Assembly: GCF_028201475.1 (NCBI RefSeq)
Contig: NZ_CP116384.1
Coordinates: 62,001-126,000 of the forward strand
Origin: Vibrio sp. SCSIO 43137
GTDB lineage: Bacteria; Pseudomonadota; Gammaproteobacteria; Enterobacterales; Vibrionaceae
Direction of reading: 5' to 3'
Length of the DNA stretch: 64,000 nucleotides
Below are positions 17,907-26,481 of this stretch, piece by piece (within the stretch, counting starts at the first letter, position 1; the number at the start of each line of letters is the position of its first letter). Below the pieces are notes generated by a model, which searched no databases, was not told the DNA's origin, and worked only from the letters and a program-made list of their open reading frames with translations. The position numbers were made by a program, and so were the translations under genes.

Positions 17907-19202
17907 ATGAATAAAGGAATTTTACTTGCTGGACTATTGAGTTTTGGGGCCAATGCATCTTTATGTAGTAATGATGGCTACTTGGTTGGTTTTTTTAATG
18001 GTGTTTGGAATACAAAAAATGATGCAAAATTAGCAACTTTCACTTTCCAGACAATAATGGGCAATGAATATAACTCAGAACCAGTGGCCTATGAAACATT
18101 TTACAACGTCACAGGTTCAAAAGTTGACGCAAGTGCTTTTCAAGATATCGCGGAAGTATTTATGCAGCGAGCGGAGGAAATTGAACCTAATTTAGGTAAC
18201 CGATTTGATATCTTCTGGTCTGCTGTGACTGGGGATTCTGATGGGTTCTTCGATAAGGTTAAAAATATAGTTTCAGCTCCAACGGACTTGGTTTTGGGGT
18301 TGCTGAAAGATCTTTATGATTGGGCTACGGCAGAAACAGTAGCCTTGATTAGCAAGTTGTTATCCAATCCACCAACGGCTTCTGATTACTCCAGACATAA
18401 TACCAGAATACAAACGTTAGGCTCACATGGTGCAAAAATGCTATTCATAGCCCATTCTCAAGGGAATTTATTTGCTAACAGCGCTTATCGTTCAGCTCTT
18501 GAGTTAGAAAATATTGAGGAGCCAAATTTAGGTTTAGTGCACATAGCGCCTGCATCTGTAGAGCTGAATGGCCCATATACCTTAGCTAGTTTAGATTTTG
18601 TCATCAATGGATTAAGGGCTGTAGGATCTGTGCCGGATACTAACGTGAGTATTCCCGTTTCACATTTAAAAACCGATCCAAGTGGGCATATGCTGATTCC
18701 AACATATTTAAATACCAGCTTGGAAACAGCTCCAAAGATATTCAAAGACATCCAGAATCAAATGGCGTCATTAAAATCCCCTGAACCAACAGCTTTACAA
18801 GGGGCTTTTACTGCAACTCTTATTTGGAATGGAACAGGTGATGTAGATTTACACACCTTTGAACCTAATGGCTCTCATGTTTATTACTCAAATCAAAAGG
18901 GTGTTGTAGGTGAGTTGGATGTAGATAATATTATTGCATATGGCCCGGAGCATTACTTCGCGACTTGTGATGAAGATATGTTGGAAGAAGGCACCTATAG
19001 AATAGGGCTGAACAGCTATAGTAGAGCTGAGGGTAGAAAGGCTACTGTTCAGGTTTCTACTAGTAACATATCGGATCTTTTAACTCGCGATATGATTATG
19101 GGGCCAGAGCGGGGTAGTAGTGGGGATGCTAGCCCATCGCATATTCTTAATGTTGTCATTAGTAAAGATGGGGCTGGTGAGTTTAAAATCTCAGCAAATT
19201 AA
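17907..19202 (+). CDS. Secreted lipase-like alpha/beta hydrolase with C-terminal DUF2135-type domain
   Basis: 431 residues from the ATG at 17907, with a signal peptide (MNKGILLAGLLSFGANA). The central hydrolase part has the nucleophile elbow HSQG in MLFIAHSQGNLFANSAYRSA, as in class-3-like lipases and secreted esterases. Residues ~295-400 resemble DUF2135 / YfaP (LIWNGTGDVDLHTFEPNG, then GELDVDNIIAYGPEHY), a beta domain seen in surface proteins. The likely location is periplasmic or extracellular. A Shine-Dalgarno AAGGAAT lies before the start. AT content is higher than in dctBD, so recent acquisition is possible. Confidence 0.7.
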   Translation: MNKGILLAGLLSFGANASLCSNDGYLVGFFNGVWNTKNDAKLATFTFQTIMGNEYNSEPVAYETFYNVTGSKVDASAFQDIAEVFMQRAEEIEPNLGNRFDIFWSAVTGDSDGFFDKVKNIVSAPTDLVLGLLKDLYDWATAETVALISKLLSNPPTASDYSRHNTRIQTLGSHGAKMLFIAHSQGNLFANSAYRSALELENIEEPNLGLVHIAPASVELNGPYTLASLDFVINGLRAVGSVPDTNVSIPVSHLKTDPSGHMLIPTYLNTSLETAPKIFKDIQNQMASLKSPEPTALQGAFTATLIWNGTGDVDLHTFEPNGSHVYYSNQKGVVGELDVDNIIAYGPEHYFATCDEDMLEEGTYRIGLNSYSRAEGRKATVQVSTSNISDLLTRDMIMGPERGSSGDASPSHILNVVISKDGAGEFKISAN

Positions 19203-19331
19203 ATATGCCAGGTTTCACTGCATATATATTCTGATCAATGCCAAAAAATGAATAATTTTTGCTTTAGCTGTTATTTATCCGCCACTATAGTTGAGAGTTA
19301 TTATCAATAATGAAAAAGCAACTATACATAA

Positions 19332-20096
19332 ATGAAACGAACTCTATGTGCCATGTTGCTATTGCTGTTTTGTTCCGCAACATGGGCGCATTCGCAAAAA
19401 CTGATTGTTGTCAGAAGTGATGCCAGTTATCCGCCGTTTGAAATAATGACGGAAAAAGGAGAGCTCTCCGGTGTGCATATCGAGATGGTTCAACAGGTGG
19501 GGAGAGCTCTGGATTTAGAGATTGAGTTTCAAAGCCTGCCGTGGAAACGGGCTCTGTACCTGATTAAACAAGGTAAGGCGGATGCTATTACCTATATCGG
19601 TAAATCTTCAGAGCGGGAAGAATTTGCTCTGTTCAGGCCGGGAAATGTGCTGAGTAATACCACAAATGGCCTGTTTATAAGAGAAAGCGATAAAAATAGT
19701 ATTCACTATTCGGGTGATTTTGCCTCTTTGAAACCGTATAAAATAGGATTTATTTCCGGCTTTAGTTATGGTGAAAAGTTTGATGCCGTAAGCTGGCCTA
19801 ATATCAATGATACTGCTCATGATGAGATGGTTTTGCTAAAGCAATTGTTTATGAAACGTTTTACCGTTGGAATTGGTGAAATCAATCGCATGAAATATTT
19901 TGAGAAACAGGAAGATTTCTCTGAGCAGTTACATTTTCTCCAGCCCCATTTGCCTCCCATTCCTCAATATATTGCTTTTAGTAATAATAACAGAGTCTTA
20001 GCTGATAAATTCGAAGCAGCGATGAAGGTGTTTAAGCAGAGTGCAGAGTATCAGGTGTTACTAAGTAAATATGGGGTAACGGCAATAGAGCCTTAA
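19332..20096 (+). CDS. Periplasmic solute-binding protein, amino-acid ABC type (SBP_bac_3)
   Basis: 254 residues with a signal peptide ending around TWAHSQ. It begins LIVVRSDASYPPFEIMTEKG, the standard first strand of family-3 binding proteins, followed by VHIEMVQQVGRALDLEIEFQ and LPWKRALYLIKQGKADAITY. There are no permease or ATPase genes next to it. Such stand-alone copies in Vibrio often act as sensors or have unknown roles, so transport is not assured. Confidence 0.8.
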   Translation: MKRTLCAMLLLLFCSATWAHSQKLIVVRSDASYPPFEIMTEKGELSGVHIEMVQQVGRALDLEIEFQSLPWKRALYLIKQGKADAITYIGKSSEREEFALFRPGNVLSNTTNGLFIRESDKNSIHYSGDFASLKPYKIGFISGFSYGEKFDAVSWPNINDTAHDEMVLLKQLFMKRFTVGIGEINRMKYFEKQEDFSEQLHFLQPHLPPIPQYIAFSNNNRVLADKFEAAMKVFKQSAEYQVLLSKYGVTAIEP

Positions 20097-20105
20097 CTTA
20101 CAAGC

Positions 20106-20142
20106 AAAAAAAAGCAGGTGAAAGGCTCGCTTTCAACCTGCA
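20106..20142 (-). terminator. Intrinsic terminator of hpaC
   Basis: On the minus strand GCAGGTTGAAAG pairs with CCTTTCACCTGC and is followed by eight T. It lies 44 bp past the hpaC stop. Confidence 0.85.
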
Positions 20143-20185
20143 ACAGACACTACAACACAAAATCGCTTATCGGTGATTTGTCAGA

Positions 20186-20698
20186 TTAAGCCAGTGCTTC
20201 TTCCTTTGGTTTTGCACACTCGACGGTTTTAAATTCGCGGGCAAAGTAGACTAGGGCATCTTTGTCTTTATTTACTACGATATTATCTATTTCTACAAAG
20301 AACACGCTGTGGGTACCCACTTCAGAAATATTCGCTACCTTGCCTTCAAGGCTTGCCAGACAGCCTGTTAGTACCGGCACACCCTTATCATTTTTGTTCC
20401 AGATTGGATTAGCAAAGCGCTCTTCCATGGTGAGATCTGTCATGCCGGCGAAATCCAGTGAAAGTTGCTGGTGTTCTGCCGCGCACACATTAATACAGAC
20501 GTTTCCGTTTGCCTTAATGAGTTCGTTTGAGGCGCTGTTACGGTTTACACATACCATAATGGTCGCCGGTGAGTCTGTGACTGAGCATACTGCAGTTGCC
20601 GTTAATCCTATTGTCCCTGCTTCGCCCCCTGTGGTAACAATGTTTACTGCTGCTGCCAGGTTTGCCATTGCATCTCTAAATAGTGGTTGATTAGACAT
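20186..20698 (-). CDS. hpaC: 4-hydroxyphenylacetate 3-monooxygenase, flavin reductase component HpaC
   Basis: 170 residues of the short-chain flavin reductase family. Motifs are MANLAAAVNIVTTGGEAGTI, GLTATAVCSVTDSPATIMVC (flavin binding) and the late EVGTHSVFFVEIDNI segment (family GxHxxFxGxV-type). HpaC supplies reduced FAD to the oxygenase HpaB, which hydroxylates 4-hydroxyphenylacetate to homoprotocatechuate. HpaB is not encoded in the window, so HpaC either serves a distant HpaB or another flavin monooxygenase. The gene is divergent from the hpaH operon with a 475-bp control region between them. Confidence 0.88.
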   Translation of the reverse strand: MSNQPLFRDAMANLAAAVNIVTTGGEAGTIGLTATAVCSVTDSPATIMVCVNRNSASNELIKANGNVCINVCAAEHQQLSLDFAGMTDLTMEERFANPIWNKNDKGVPVLTGCLASLEGKVANISEVGTHSVFFVEIDNIVVNKDKDALVYFAREFKTVECAKPKEEALA

Positions 20699-21173
20699 CT
20701 CTTCAGTCCCTTACTGGTTAATGTGATGTTAATTTTCTGTGCTAAATCAAAAAAATAAAATAGACGAAATCATGGAAAGCTTGCACTTTTCATAGAGAGA
20801 TTTTTTTTGCCTATTTATTGTAGGCCTTTATTAACAAGGCTTAGCAAAGGGCTGAATACTACATGATTGGACAAAAAGTAAAATTAAAAAGGTTTCGGAG
20901 CAAGATTGAAATGTGATCAAATACTCATATCTGTTAACAAAAATTCAATATTTTTGTTGATAAAACTCCTTACTATTCATTAGTTTAGGCAATAAATGTA
21001 GCGTTTTTGCAGCGAATGTTGACCAATTTGGTCTAGTAATTAGTTAAGATGTTAATTAAGATGTTTAATATGTTAACTAATTGCGTGCCGGAACTCATGT
21101 TCGAAAACAGGCCGCAGACAAATAAGTCAGACAATCAGTCAGTGACAAGAAATTGGCAAAGGAAGGTCAAGTT
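20699..21173. promoter_or_regulatory. Divergent hpaC / hpaH control region with operator-like inverted repeats
   Basis: This AT-rich gap holds two symmetric elements. GACCAATTTGGTC (21021-21033) is a 13-bp palindrome overlapping a TTGACC -35-like hexamer (21019-21024). AATTAGTTAA (21038-21047) and TTAACTAATT (21073-21082) form a perfect 10-bp inverted repeat with a 25-bp spacer. They could bind the pathway repressor (HpaR is a MarR-type repressor in E. coli), but the regulator gene is not in the window. No coding region is seen. Confidence 0.55.
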
Positions 21174-21977
21174 ATGCTTACCCAAGAGCAGATTAAAAAT
21201 GCAGCTGAAAAACTCTATATAGCAGAAAAAGAGCGCTATCAGATCCCGGCGCTTACTCTGGATTACCCTGACATGACCATGGACGATGCTTATGCTATTC
21301 AGAGCAAATGGGTAGAGCGTAAGATTGCCGAAGGTGCTCAGGTTAAAGGTTATAAGATTGGCCTAACCTCACGTGCCATGCAGATGGCGGTTAATATCGA
21401 TCAGCCTGACTACGGCGTACTGCTGGATGATATGTTCTTTGAAGATGGGGCTCAGATCCCGGTAGATGATTTCCTTGATCCGCGTATCGAGGTTGAGCTG
21501 GCGTTTGTTTTGAAAAAGCCACTAAAAGGTGAAGATGTCACCATCTTTGATGTACTGAACGCTACCGACTACATTATTCCTTCCCTTGAACTGATTGCTG
21601 CCCGCTGTCACCGCACCGATCCTGAGAGTGGTTATACCCGTAAGGTGTTCGATACCATTGCCGACAACGCTGCAAACGCAGGCATTATTGTCGGTGGCCG
21701 TCCTATTAAGCCGATGGACTTTGATATGCGTTGGGCAGGCGCCATGCTTTATCTCAATGGTCAGATAGAGGAAACCGGACTTGCGGCAGGTGTGCTGGGT
21801 AACCCGGCTAACGGTATCTGCTGGGTATGTAAGCGTTTCGCTCCGCACGATATCGGCTTAGAGCCGGGGCAAGTGATCCTGTCAGGCTCCTTTACCCGTC
21901 CGGTACCGGTTAAAGCAGGCGATACCATTCATGCTGATTTTGGTCCGCTGGGCGGTATCTCTGTGAAATTTGTTTAG
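21174..21977 (+). CDS. hpaH: 2-oxo-hept-3-ene-1,7-dioate hydratase HpaH
   Basis: 267 residues from the ATG at 21174, chosen over an upstream TTG because AAGGAAGG lies 7 nt before it. It belongs to the FAH-related hydratase family (with MhpD): metal-ligand motif RIEVELAFVL, then YIIPSLELIAARC and the C-terminal GDTIHADFGPLGGISV. It adds water to 2-oxo-hept-3-ene-1,7-dioate to give 4-hydroxy-2-oxoheptanedioate, the HpaI substrate. It is the first gene of the rightward hpa operon. Confidence 0.93.
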   Translation: MLTQEQIKNAAEKLYIAEKERYQIPALTLDYPDMTMDDAYAIQSKWVERKIAEGAQVKGYKIGLTSRAMQMAVNIDQPDYGVLLDDMFFEDGAQIPVDDFLDPRIEVELAFVLKKPLKGEDVTIFDVLNATDYIIPSLELIAARCHRTDPESGYTRKVFDTIADNAANAGIIVGGRPIKPMDFDMRWAGAMLYLNGQIEETGLAAGVLGNPANGICWVCKRFAPHDIGLEPGQVILSGSFTRPVPVKAGDTIHADFGPLGGISVKFV

Positions 21978-21987
21978 GGGGCTCAGT

Positions 21988-22794
21988 ATGTTACCCGAGA
22001 ACAAGTTTAAGAAAGCATTAAAAAACAACGAGACCCTCTGGGGGTTATGGCTGGGTTTACCGGATACCTCCTGCGCAGAGATCTGCGCGGGAGCCGGTTT
22101 TGATTGGTTGCTCATTGACGGAGAGCATGCTCCCTTTGAGCTGAAAACCATTATGCATCATCTTCAGGCGATGGCGCCTTATGATGTTTCGCCGATTGTC
22201 CGCCCGGAAATCGGCTCGGTCTCGATGATTAAAAGATTACTGGATATTGGTGCTCAAACCTTGCTGGTACCTATGGTGAACACGGCAGAACAGGCCAGAG
22301 AGCTGGTTTCAGCCGTGCGCTATCCGCCGGAAGGTATCCGCGGAATGGGCAGTTCACTGGCAAGGGCTGCGCGCTGGAACAAGGTGCCGCAATATCTGCA
22401 GAAAGCGAATGAGGAGATCTGCCTGATCGTTCAGGTGGAAACATTAGAAGCAATGGACAATCTGCAAGAGATTGTTCAGGTCGACGGTGTTGATGGTGTC
22501 TTTATCGGCCCGTCTGACCTTTCCGGTGCCATGGGGCATGTCGGTAATCCCGACCATCCTGAAGTAGTGGCAAAGATAGAGTGGGGAATGGAAGTGATAA
22601 AACGCTCCGGCAAAGCATCGGGGATCCTGTCACTCAATCTGGAAAAAGCTCAGCATTTTGCTGAAACTGGAACAAACTTTGTCGGTGTTGGTGTAGACAC
22701 GCTTCTGCTGCGCAACGGTGCCGAACAGCTAATTAAAAAAGTAAAGAATCAGGGTCAGCCAGCCGGAAACGAATCGGTTTCCAGCGGCTATTAA
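21988..22794 (+). CDS. hpaI: 4-hydroxy-2-oxoheptanedioate aldolase HpaI
   Basis: 268 residues from the ATG at 21988, with AGGGGG before it. It is a class II pyruvate aldolase of the HpcH/HpaI family. The general base is in LIDGEHAPFEL, the metal ligands are Glu in QVETLEAMDN and Asp in GPSDLSGAMG, and the pyruvate-binding Arg is in IVRPEIGSV. It cleaves the hydratase product to pyruvate and succinate semialdehyde. The latter can be oxidised by the dehydrogenase encoded at the end of the cluster. Confidence 0.94.
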   Translation: MLPENKFKKALKNNETLWGLWLGLPDTSCAEICAGAGFDWLLIDGEHAPFELKTIMHHLQAMAPYDVSPIVRPEIGSVSMIKRLLDIGAQTLLVPMVNTAEQARELVSAVRYPPEGIRGMGSSLARAARWNKVPQYLQKANEEICLIVQVETLEAMDNLQEIVQVDGVDGVFIGPSDLSGAMGHVGNPDHPEVVAKIEWGMEVIKRSGKASGILSLNLEKAQHFAETGTNFVGVGVDTLLLRNGAEQLIKKVKNQGQPAGNESVSSGY

Positions 22795-22813
22795 ACAGAT
22801 AAAAGGATTTCAA

Positions 22814-23467
22814 ATGAGTTCTGATCAGTTAGTAAAAGGAAAGCTGGTGTGTGTGGCGTTAAATGACGCTAGCCAACTTGCTCAGCTTGACGCTACCTTT
22901 AACGAAAAACCATATGTAAAAGCACCGACTCAGCCAGTGCTTTACTTCAAAACCCATAATACCTGGTCTGTTGACCAAGCGGCTATCGAGCTTCCGCAGG
23001 ACGGAGAGTCACTGGTGGTGGGTGCCAGTATAGCTGCGGTTATCGGTAAAACTTGTTGCCGGGTAAAAGAGTCAGAAGCCCTTGAGTATCTGAGTGGCCT
23101 GACGCTGATGCACGATTTCTCTCTGCCGGAAACCAGCTACTACCGCCCGGATATTAAGGGTAAATGTCTGGATGGTTCTGCGCCGGTGGCGCAAACCCCT
23201 GTTGCTATGTCCGATATTCAGTCACTACAGGAACTTTCTGTAACCACGTCGGTAAACGGTACCGAGCAGCGGGTGCTTAAGGTAACTGACCTTCACCGCA
23301 GCATTGAGCAGCTAATCAGCCTGATATCCACCATTATGACCCTTGAAGAGGGTGATGTAATTGCCGTTGGTTTCCCGGGTGAGCGTATTCCGCTTCAGGC
23401 CGGTGACAAAGTAAGTTCGGCCTTAAATGGTCTGGTTCAGCTTAATAACAGTGTGAAGGGAGAGTAA
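22814..23467 (+). CDS. hpaG1: HpaG N-terminal-type subunit (isomerase/decarboxylase, FAH fold)
   Basis: 217 residues homologous to the first half of E. coli HpaG. The FAH-fold segment VLYFKTHNTWSVDQAAIELP is present, but the metal-binding ExE motif is not as well preserved as in the second protein. In E. coli HpaG the two halves are fused; here they are separate proteins with only 2 bp between genes, as in some Pseudomonas and Vibrio. HpaG decarboxylates 5-oxo-pent-3-ene-1,2,5-tricarboxylate and isomerises the product. The two subunits probably form one complex. Confidence 0.88.
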   Translation: MSSDQLVKGKLVCVALNDASQLAQLDATFNEKPYVKAPTQPVLYFKTHNTWSVDQAAIELPQDGESLVVGASIAAVIGKTCCRVKESEALEYLSGLTLMHDFSLPETSYYRPDIKGKCLDGSAPVAQTPVAMSDIQSLQELSVTTSVNGTEQRVLKVTDLHRSIEQLISLISTIMTLEEGDVIAVGFPGERIPLQAGDKVSSALNGLVQLNNSVKGE

Positions 23468-23469
23468 CA

Positions 23470-24240
23470 ATGAAAAGAGCACGCGTACTCTTTCAACAAG
23501 AGGTTTATCAGGTTGAGGTAACAGAAGCAGGTGAACTGATCACCGAGGCCGGCGCAAAACTGAATGAAGCAGAAGTGACCTGGCTGAGCCCGGTAGAGAA
23601 ACCGGGAACCATATTTGCACTGGGTCTTAACTATGCTGACCATGCATCGGAACTGGCTTTTGCTCCGCCGACAGAACCACTGGTGTTTATCAAAGGCCCG
23701 AATACATTAACGGGACACAAGCAGCCTTCTTATCGTCCTGATGATATCGAATTTATGCACTACGAGTGTGAACTGGTCGCGGTGATTGGCAAGGAAGGCA
23801 AAAACATCTCCCGTGATGAAGCGATGGATTATGTGTCCGGTTATACGGTTTGTAATGACTTTGCTATCCGTGACTACCTTGAAAACTATTACCGTCCGAA
23901 CCTGCGGGTGAAGAGCCGCGATTCACTTTGCCCGATTGGCCCATGGCTTATCGACAAAGACGATGTGGGTGATATCAGTGACCTTAAGCTGGAGACCACA
24001 GTAAACGGTGAAGTAACTCAGCAGGGAACTACAGCCGATATGATTTTTGATGTGCCGTTCCTGATTGAGTATCTGAGTAAGATTATGACCCTCAAGCCGG
24101 GCGATATGATCGCCACAGGTACACCAAAAGGGCTGAAAGATATGCAGCCGGGCGACGTGGTTGTCTGCTCTATCGAAAAGGTTGGTTCACTGGAAACCCG
24201 TATGGTCTCTGAGAAAGAGTTCTACGGAGAGAATTACTAA
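23470..24240 (+). CDS. hpaG2: HpaG C-terminal-type subunit (isomerase/decarboxylase, FAH fold)
   Basis: 256 residues of the fumarylacetoacetate hydrolase fold with an intact metal-binding motif (FMHYECELVAVIGKEG, the E-x-E pair) and NDFAIRDYLENYYRPN, followed by IMTLKPGDMIATGTPKGL, the family's C-terminal signature. It performs decarboxylation of 5-oxo-pent-3-ene-1,2,5-tricarboxylate to 2-hydroxyhepta-2,4-diene-1,7-dioate and its tautomerisation. It starts 2 bp after the hpaG1 stop, so translation should be coupled. Confidence 0.9.
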   Translation: MKRARVLFQQEVYQVEVTEAGELITEAGAKLNEAEVTWLSPVEKPGTIFALGLNYADHASELAFAPPTEPLVFIKGPNTLTGHKQPSYRPDDIEFMHYECELVAVIGKEGKNISRDEAMDYVSGYTVCNDFAIRDYLENYYRPNLRVKSRDSLCPIGPWLIDKDDVGDISDLKLETTVNGEVTQQGTTADMIFDVPFLIEYLSKIMTLKPGDMIATGTPKGLKDMQPGDVVVCSIEKVGSLETRMVSEKEFYGENY

Positions 24241-24312
24241 TTAACGGTTGCTAAGTATGAGTCACACCGGCATATATCGGACACAAACACGCGTAAACCC
24301 ATCCATGGGGCT

Positions 24313-24338
24313 CCTCTGCGCCATCCTTGGCGCAGAGG
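24313..24338 (+). promoter_or_regulatory. Hairpin in the hpaG2-hpaE gap
   Basis: CCTCTGCGCC and GGCGCAGAGG form a perfect 10-bp stem with an ATCCTT loop in the 176-bp gap. Flanking AAACCC/GGGTTT can extend it. No T tract follows, so it is more likely an mRNA-stability or attenuation element than a terminator. Confidence 0.5.
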
Positions 24339-24416
24339 GTTTGTTTACCGATATCTACCAAGTGAACTAAACGCTGGTGCTGAAAAACGGTTAACAGATT
24401 AAAAGGGATGAAACAT

Positions 24417-25937
24417 ATGAGTCAGGAACTTCAGAACAATATCGATAAAGCGGCAACCTATCTGGCGCGCTTTAAAGAGAAAACACTTGGCCACTACATT
24501 AACGGCGAGTGGATACTGGGCAGCAAAGGCGAAACCTTTGATAACACTTCTCCTATCGACAGTCAGTTGCTGGGTAAAGTGGTAAAAGCGACTAAAGAAG
24601 ATGTTGATGCGGCCTGTAGCGCTGCGGGTGCTGCGCAGGCAGAGTGGGCAGCGATGAGCGGCGCAAAGCGTAAAACTATCCTGCATAAACTGGCGGACAA
24701 AATTGAAGCCCGTGCCGAAGAGATTGCACTGGTTGAATCTTCCGATTGTGGTCAGCCGCTGCGCTTTATGCGTCAGGCTGCGGTACGTGGTGCTGCCAAC
24801 TTCCGCTTCTTCGCGGATAAAGCGCCTGAAGCGCGTAACGGCCTTGCCCTTCAGCAGGACACACACACTAACTTTACCGTTCGTTCCCCGATTGGCCCAG
24901 TGGCAGTTATTACGCCATGGAACACACCATTTATGCTGTCAACATGGAAGATTGCTCCGGCACTGGCTTCAGGTTGTACTATTGTTCATAAGCCGGCCGA
25001 GTTCAGCCCGCTGACGGCTGCGATTCTGGCTGAGTGTGCTGAAGAAGCCGGTCTGCCTGCCGGTGTATGGAACATGATTAACGGCTTTGGCGAAGTGGCG
25101 GGTAAAGAGCTGACTCAGCACGACGCTATTAAAGCTATCGCCTTTGTGGGTGAAACCGTGACAGGTTCCATGATCCAGAAGCAGGCTGCCGATACCCTTA
25201 AGCGTGCTCACTTTGAGCTTGGCGGTAAGAACCCGGTTATCGTATTTGATGATGCGGACTTCGAACGTGCGCTGGATGCTGTGGTATTTATGATTTACAG
25301 CCTGAACGGTCAGCGTTGTACCAGTTCAAGCCGTCTGCTGGTTCAATCCGGAATTAAGGACAAGTTTATTGCTGCCCTTAAGCAGCGTGTTGAGAATATC
25401 AAAGTGGGTCACTCACTGGATCCGGCCACAGAAGTTGGCCCGCTGGTGCATACCTCTCACTACAACAAAGTGCTGAGTTATGTGGATGCGGCTATTGAAG
25501 ATGGCGCAACCGTGGCGGTCGGCGGTAAGAAGATTACCGACCTTGGTGACGGTAACTACATCACTCCGACTCTGTTTACTGAAGCGGATAACACCATGCG
25601 TATAGCCCGTGAAGAGATCTTCGGTCCGGTGCTGACTGCCCTGACCTTTGAGACAGAAGAAGAAGCGATTCAGATTGCCAACGACACCGACTACGGTCTG
25701 GCCGCCTATGTCTGGACAAGCAATACCGGCCGTTCACTGCGTATGGCTCATGCAGTAGAAGCAGGTATGGTCTGGGTGAACTCTGAGAACAACCGTAACC
25801 TTCCTTCACCGTTTGGTGGAGTGAAGATGTCCGGTATTGGCCGTGACGGTGGTGACTGGAGCTTCGACTTCTATATGGAAACCAAGAACGTCTGTATCGC
25901 TTTCGATACCCATACTGTCCCGGTTCTGGGTAAGTAA
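24417..25937 (+). CDS. hpaE: 5-carboxymethyl-2-hydroxymuconate semialdehyde dehydrogenase HpaE
   Basis: 506 residues from the ATG at 24417, which has better Shine-Dalgarno spacing than 24408. It is an NAD-dependent aldehyde dehydrogenase: the catalytic Glu is in FELGGKNPVIVF and the catalytic Cys in NGQRCTSSSRLL; VITPWNTPFMLSTWKIAPAL is the cofactor-proximal segment. It oxidises the ring-cleavage product of HpaD to 5-carboxymethyl-2-hydroxymuconate. It follows hpaG2 and precedes hpaF, as in other hpa operons. Confidence 0.94.
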   Translation: MSQELQNNIDKAATYLARFKEKTLGHYINGEWILGSKGETFDNTSPIDSQLLGKVVKATKEDVDAACSAAGAAQAEWAAMSGAKRKTILHKLADKIEARAEEIALVESSDCGQPLRFMRQAAVRGAANFRFFADKAPEARNGLALQQDTHTNFTVRSPIGPVAVITPWNTPFMLSTWKIAPALASGCTIVHKPAEFSPLTAAILAECAEEAGLPAGVWNMINGFGEVAGKELTQHDAIKAIAFVGETVTGSMIQKQAADTLKRAHFELGGKNPVIVFDDADFERALDAVVFMIYSLNGQRCTSSSRLLVQSGIKDKFIAALKQRVENIKVGHSLDPATEVGPLVHTSHYNKVLSYVDAAIEDGATVAVGGKKITDLGDGNYITPTLFTEADNTMRIAREEIFGPVLTALTFETEEEAIQIANDTDYGLAAYVWTSNTGRSLRMAHAVEAGMVWVNSENNRNLPSPFGGVKMSGIGRDGGDWSFDFYMETKNVCIAFDTHTVPVLGK

Positions 25938-25946
25938 GGTGTGTCT

Positions 25947-25975
25947 GCCTCCCCTTGTGGTTGGGGAGGCTTTTT
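25947..25975 (+). terminator. Terminator-like hairpin inside the hpa operon
   Basis: GCCTCCCC and GGGGAGGC flank an 8-nt loop and are followed by five T. It sits between hpaE and hpaF, so it may be a partial terminator that lowers expression of the downstream half of the operon. Confidence 0.75.
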
Positions 25976-26021
25976 CCCAAAGCGGGAAGCCCGAGAAAAT
26001 TGAAATAAATAAGGATAACCG

Positions 26022-26414
26022 ATGCCGCATTTTATCGTTGAATACTCTGCCAACCTCGATGACCAGCTGGATGTGCCTGAACTGTTAAAGGTGCTGAATG
26101 AGACGGCTGTCTCTACCGGCGTTTTCCCGCTGGGAGGAATACGAAGCAGGGCAATACGTTGTGAGCATTTCCGTGTCGCGGAAGGGGATCCTGAAAACAG
26201 CTTTATCCATCTGACGGCGAAAGTCGGCAGTGGCAGACCGGTTGAAACACTTAAAGGGGCTGGAGACACAGTTTTTCAGGCATTTACTGAATTTCTGGAG
26301 CCCATTTTTTCTACCCGGTATCTGAGTATCGGCTTTGAGCTGACCGAGCTGCATCCGGTACTCAACTACAAAAAAAATAATATTCACGAAAAGCTGAAAG
26401 CAAAATCCAAATAA
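26022..26414 (+). CDS. hpaF: 5-carboxymethyl-2-hydroxymuconate Delta-isomerase HpaF
   Basis: 130 residues of the CHMI / tautomerase superfamily. The catalytic proline is Pro2 (MPHFIVEYSANL), freed by methionine removal, and the family's central IRCEHFRVAEGDPENSFIHL segment is present. It isomerises 5-carboxymethyl-2-hydroxymuconate to the substrate of HpaG. Length fits the family (about 125 residues). It follows a partial terminator and precedes hpaD by 67 bp. Confidence 0.93.
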   Translation: MPHFIVEYSANLDDQLDVPELLKVLNETAVSTGVFPLGGIRSRAIRCEHFRVAEGDPENSFIHLTAKVGSGRPVETLKGAGDTVFQAFTEFLEPIFSTRYLSIGFELTELHPVLNYKKNNIHEKLKAKSK

Positions 26415-26481
26415 CTGAATCTGAACATAATGGTTAGAGCCTGAGCGAGTTTTAACCAGAATAAACAAGGAGAGAAACAAG

